This document shows positions 60,781 through 64,000 of a DNA stretch of 64,000 bases, piece after piece. The translations under genes were made by a program, and so were the position numbers. Source of the DNA: an uncultured Erythrobacter sp. (lineage in GTDB: Bacteria > Pseudomonadota > Alphaproteobacteria > Sphingomonadales > Sphingomonadaceae); the NCBI GenBank assembly GCA_947502305.1, contig CANMZA010000002.1, positions 1,021,041 through 1,085,040 on the forward strand, given 5' to 3'. The notes below the pieces were generated by a model, which was given only the letters and a program-made list of their open reading frames with translations, was not told the origin of the DNA and made no database searches. The number at the start of each line of letters is the position of its first letter. Position 1 is the stretch's first letter.

Positions 60781-62397
60781 ATGAGCAATAAAAACCGTCC
60801 CTACGAAGCCATCATCATCGGCGCCGGTGTGGCGGGTATTTATCAGGCGAAAATGCTCGCCGATCTTGGGGTGAACTTCCTCGCTTTTGAGGCCAATGAC
60901 GATCTTGGCGGGACGTGGTTTAAGAACCGCTATCCCGGCTGCCGGTTCGATTCTGAGAGCTACACTTACGGCTATAAATTCTCGCGCGAACTGCTTGAGG
61001 AATGGGATTGGAAAGAACATTTCTCGCCGCAACCAGACAATCTGAAATATCTCAATTTCGTCGCTGATAAATTCGACCTGCGCCAATATTTCCGCTTCGG
61101 CTGCCGGGTTCAATCAATGCTCTGGGATGAAAGCGCGCATCTGTGGTCGATCACTTTGGCCAGCGGAGAGGTCTATCAGGCGCGTTTCGTCATCACCTGT
61201 CTGGGCGTGCTGTCCAAGAAGTTCGTGCCAGCTTTCAAGGGCGCGGATGAATTTAGCGGAGTGGCGTTTCACACTTATGATTGGCCCGCCGATCCGGTGC
61301 CGCTTTCCGGGCGTAAAGTCGGGATCATCGGAACCGGCGCGACGGGAATTCAAATCATCCCCGAAATCGCGGGCAAGGTCGCCGAACTCACCGTGTTTCA
61401 GCGGCATCCCAATTGGAGCGTGCCGCTCAACAATGATCCGATTTCTTCTGCTGAGATGGAAGATATCCGATCACGCTATGACGAGATCTTTGCAACCTGC
61501 AAAAAATCACAAGGCGGGTTTTGCCACCTGCCAATGCGGCGCGACTATACGGACACCACGCCCGAAGAACGCCGCGAATTTTGGGATGAATTGTATGAAC
61601 GGCGCGGTTTTGCCTTACTGCTCGCCAATTACCGCGAGACGTTTCTGGATGCGCAGGCCAATCGCGAATTGTCCGCCTATGTCGCAGATCGCATTCGCGG
61701 GCGGGTCAATGATGCGGCAACTGCCGAAAAATTGATCCCGACCAATCATGGTTTCGGGATGCGGCGCTTGCCGTTGGAGACGCGGTATTTTGAGGCTTAC
61801 AATCGCGAAAATGTGCGATTGATCGACCTCAATGAAACGCCGATTGAGGGCATTACGCAAACCGGTATCCGCACGGTAGCGCAGCACCATGATCTCGATC
61901 TGATCATCTATGCCACCGGGTTTCAGGCGATCACTGGGGGGCTCAGCTCGATTGTGATTGAGGGTGCCGACGGGCAGGTACTCAACGACAAATGGCGCGA
62001 TGAAACCAGCACCTATCTCGGCACAATGACGCGCGGCTTTCCCAATATGTTGATGGTCGCAGGTCCGCAAAGCGTGTCCGGTTCGACCAATTATCCGCAA
62101 GCGATTGAGACGGGCGTGGAATGGGTCACGGCCTTGCTGCGCCACACTCTTGCCGGACAGCATACGCGCATCGAAGCCAGCCAAGCGGGCGAAGATTTTT
62201 GGAACGCCGAGGTCGCGTTTCGGCAGGATCAAATGCCATTTAGCAAAGTGCGCAGCTGGTTCACGGGATACAATCCCAACGCCGCAGCCGGGGCAAGCGA
62301 TTTCCGCTACAACAATTACTGGGGCGGCGTGCCCAAATATCGCAAATTTCTGCAAGACGCAGCAGATGAACACTATTCTCAGGTGGAATTTTCATGA
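60781..62397 (+). CDS. Flavin-containing Baeyer-Villiger-type monooxygenase
   Basis: 538 residues from the ATG at 60781. Two Rossmann motifs (GAGVAGIY for FAD, GTGATGIQ for NADPH) flank the BVMO fingerprint FSGVAFHTYDWP (F-x-G-x3-H-T-x2-W-P), and GGTWFKNRYPGCRFDSES is the usual FAD loop. It inserts oxygen next to a ketone to give an ester or lactone. A TetR-like palindrome lies upstream. It overlaps the downstream esterase gene by 4 bases, which would hydrolyse the product. Confidence 0.92.
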   Translation: MSNKNRPYEAIIIGAGVAGIYQAKMLADLGVNFLAFEANDDLGGTWFKNRYPGCRFDSESYTYGYKFSRELLEEWDWKEHFSPQPDNLKYLNFVADKFDLRQYFRFGCRVQSMLWDESAHLWSITLASGEVYQARFVITCLGVLSKKFVPAFKGADEFSGVAFHTYDWPADPVPLSGRKVGIIGTGATGIQIIPEIAGKVAELTVFQRHPNWSVPLNNDPISSAEMEDIRSRYDEIFATCKKSQGGFCHLPMRRDYTDTTPEERREFWDELYERRGFALLLANYRETFLDAQANRELSAYVADRIRGRVNDAATAEKLIPTNHGFGMRRLPLETRYFEAYNRENVRLIDLNETPIEGITQTGIRTVAQHHDLDLIIYATGFQAITGGLSSIVIEGADGQVLNDKWRDETSTYLGTMTRGFPNMLMVAGPQSVSGSTNYPQAIETGVEWVTALLRHTLAGQHTRIEASQAGEDFWNAEVAFRQDQMPFSKVRSWFTGYNPNAAAGASDFRYNNYWGGVPKYRKFLQDAADEHYSQVEFS

Positions 62398-63587
62398 TTA
62401 GCGGATTTTGCAGCGACAGGTTTGCGCCGGTAAAAGCGGCATTTGAACGCAATTTTAGCGAGCTTGGCGAGGTTGGCGCGTCGGTTTGTCTGAGCGTCGA
62501 TGGAGAGGTGCAGGCCGATTTGTGGGGCGGTGTGGCCAACCCGCAAACGGGTGAGGCTTGGGCGCAGGACACCACCAGCATCGTGTTTTCCTGCACCAAG
62601 GCCGCGACCGCCTTATGCGCGCATATTCTGATAGATCGCGGCGAGCTTGATCCCGCCGCCCCGGTCGCCAAATATTGGCCCGAATTTGCGCAGCACGGCA
62701 AAGAGGCGGCGACGGTTCAAATGATGCTCAATCACGAAAGCGCCGTGCCGGCCTTTCGTGAACCTCTGCGCGAAGGCGGTTTCCTCGATTGGGATTACAT
62801 GACCTCTCGCATCGAAGCAGAGGCCGCATGGTGGGAACCGGGCACGCGCAATGGCTATCACATGGTCAATTTCGGCTGGACCGTGGGTCAACTGGTGCGC
62901 CTCGTCTCGGGAAAATCGCTCGGACAGTTTTTCGCGGATGAAGTTGCCGGGCCGACCGGGGCTGATTTCTGGATCGGTATTCCCGATGATTTTGATCGCC
63001 CCATCGCACCGATCATCCCCTATGCCCCGAAGGAAGGCGATGCGCTTTCGGACTTCACGGTCAAGGTTTTGACGGAGCCGCAATCTTTGCAATCGCTGTC
63101 TTTCCTAAATCACGGCGGATGGCACATGAACGACCCGCAGGCGCACCGCGCCGAGATTGGCGGCGCGGGCGGGATCGCGAATGCGCGCGGGCAAGTAGCG
63201 ATGTACACACCGCTTGCCATGAATGATGGAAGTTTGGTTTCGCCTGACCGTGTCGCCGCAATGGGCCGGGTGAGCGTGGCCACGAGCATGGATGCGACTT
63301 TGCTCGTCCCGTCACGCTTTGCATCGGGCTTTATGAAATCGATGGACAACCGCGCCTTTCCTCAAGGCGATCAGGCAAGCGCGATTATCGGGGATGGCGC
63401 ATTTGGCCATGTCGGGGCGGGCGGCTCTATCGGCTTTGCAGATCCGGAATGCGGTTTGGCCTTCAGCTATACAATGAACCAGATGGGGCAGGGCATCTTG
63501 CTCAATGAACGCGGGCAAAGCCTGATCGACGCCGCTTATCAGGCGCTCGGTTATACGAGCAAAGCATCAGGAGCATGGCGAAACTAA
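62394..63587 (+). CDS. Serine hydrolase of the class C beta-lactamase/EstB type
   Basis: 397 residues. The S-x-x-K motif is SCTK (VFSCTKAATALC), the Tyr motif is YHMVNFG (Y-x-x-N variant), and GHVGAGGSIGFAD near the C-terminus is the HGG-like third element. This family contains esterases (EstB) as well as beta-lactamases; next to a BVMO an esterase is more likely, acting on the lactone or ester. Coupled to the BVMO by ATGA overlap. No signal peptide. Confidence 0.88.
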   Translation: MISGFCSDRFAPVKAAFERNFSELGEVGASVCLSVDGEVQADLWGGVANPQTGEAWAQDTTSIVFSCTKAATALCAHILIDRGELDPAAPVAKYWPEFAQHGKEAATVQMMLNHESAVPAFREPLREGGFLDWDYMTSRIEAEAAWWEPGTRNGYHMVNFGWTVGQLVRLVSGKSLGQFFADEVAGPTGADFWIGIPDDFDRPIAPIIPYAPKEGDALSDFTVKVLTEPQSLQSLSFLNHGGWHMNDPQAHRAEIGGAGGIANARGQVAMYTPLAMNDGSLVSPDRVAAMGRVSVATSMDATLLVPSRFASGFMKSMDNRAFPQGDQASAIIGDGAFGHVGAGGSIGFADPECGLAFSYTMNQMGQGILLNERGQSLIDAAYQALGYTSKASGAWRN

Positions 63588-63642
63588 GCATGCGGCCCCC
63601 TCTGTCGCGCGTCCCCGACCCGCCGCTTCGCCGCAATCAAAG

Positions 63643-63966
63643 CTAGGGGAAAGTCAGCAATTCTGCTGGAGCCCGGCCCGGCGCGCTCGCAACGACTTCC
63701 ATCATCGCGATCATCACGGCGCAATTGTTGTCATCATCTGGCACATTCAGCGCCGTGCGCACTTGCCCATCGCTTAGCCCCGTACGCTCGATAATCTGTT
63801 CAATCACCCAGCCCGGAATGCTGGTGCGGCGCTCGCCCCCGGTTTGATCGGCAAGCGGATCGCCTTTGGCCAGAAGAATGCTGAGCAATTCTGCCTCTTC
63901 CTCATAGGTCGCCTCGGCATCGACATCGGCGGAAAGCTGCGGCGTAAAATCAACTCCATTCAGCAT
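63643..63966 (-). CDS. Hypothetical 107-aa protein
   Basis: 107 residues, acidic and helical, without TM. It contains a C-terminal helix-loop stretch (PGWVIEQIIERTGLSDGQVRTALNVPDDDN) that resembles a short HTH-like fold, but I do not recognise a family. It is read leftwards, convergent with the serine hydrolase gene. The window ends 34 bases upstream of the start. Confidence 0.55.
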   Translation of the reverse strand: MLNGVDFTPQLSADVDAEATYEEEAELLSILLAKGDPLADQTGGERRTSIPGWVIEQIIERTGLSDGQVRTALNVPDDDNNCAVMIAMMEVVASAPGRAPAELLTFP

Positions 63967-64000
63967 CGCGCGGCATTTCGGTAACCCTTCTGCTCGCGCC

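Overview
This window looks like chromosomal DNA of an alphaproteobacterium of the Sphingomonadales, most like the Erythrobacteraceae. The reasons are the PhyR-NepR-EcfG general stress locus with an HWE kinase, a SigF-NrsF pair, class I PHA synthase with an H1-like phasin, the LptF/LptG arrangement, and protein sequences of sphingomonad type. No species is assigned. Gene density is high, many neighbours overlap by 4 bases (ATGA), and I see no insertion sequence, integrase, prophage or CRISPR array.

Layout. 1-2.9 kb: a minus-strand operon ispG, thioredoxin-like lipoprotein, HDAC-family deacetylase, FAD protein (cut by the window edge). 3.0-7.1 kb: a copper/metal-stress bufferin locus. bufA-doxX-sigF-nrsF reads left and bufB-bufC reads right, and each arm has a promoter matching the SigF consensus GTAACC-N16-CGAA. 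7.2-12.6 kb: esterase, SDR, mechanosensitive channel, isoaspartyl peptidase, desaturase. 12.8-20.3 kb: a seven-gene minus-strand run DUF4129, DUF4350, MoxR, DUF58, SpoIIM, RDD, class A beta-lactamase. 20.4-30.6 kb: housekeeping genes (pheA, cytochrome c, rlmE, ppx, LOG, thiD, DUF1272, glmM, a dicarboxylate symporter, an AI-2E-family permease).

30.7-34.7 kb is the general stress response locus: ecfG and nepR against an HWE sensor kinase, with phyR beyond it. The nepR/kinase gap holds a symmetric EcfG-type promoter (GGGAAC-N17-GTTCCC) readable both ways. Beside phyR lies a probable small RNA gene: an EcfG-like -35, a hairpin with a C-rich loop, and an intrinsic terminator. 34.7-45 kb: acyltransferase, desaturase, lipoprotein, GNAT, lptG-lptF, DUF427, clpS, phasin and phaC. 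45-48.8 kb: an aminotransferase, then a five-gene coupled module (membrane-anchored HTH, small helical protein, membrane protein, truncated RadC/JAMM, receiver-less winged helix) that I cannot match to a described system.

48.9-64 kb: crotonase, thioesterase, tRNA-Cys and tRNA-Thr, sterol desaturase with a LysR regulator, an NsrR-controlled group III truncated haemoglobin operon, a diguanylate cyclase, a giant RTX protein, and a Baeyer-Villiger monooxygenase/esterase pair behind a 21-bp palindrome. A theme across the window is short 12-bp (4-codon) tandem repeats in the linkers or N-termini of many unrelated proteins, and once upstream of lptF.
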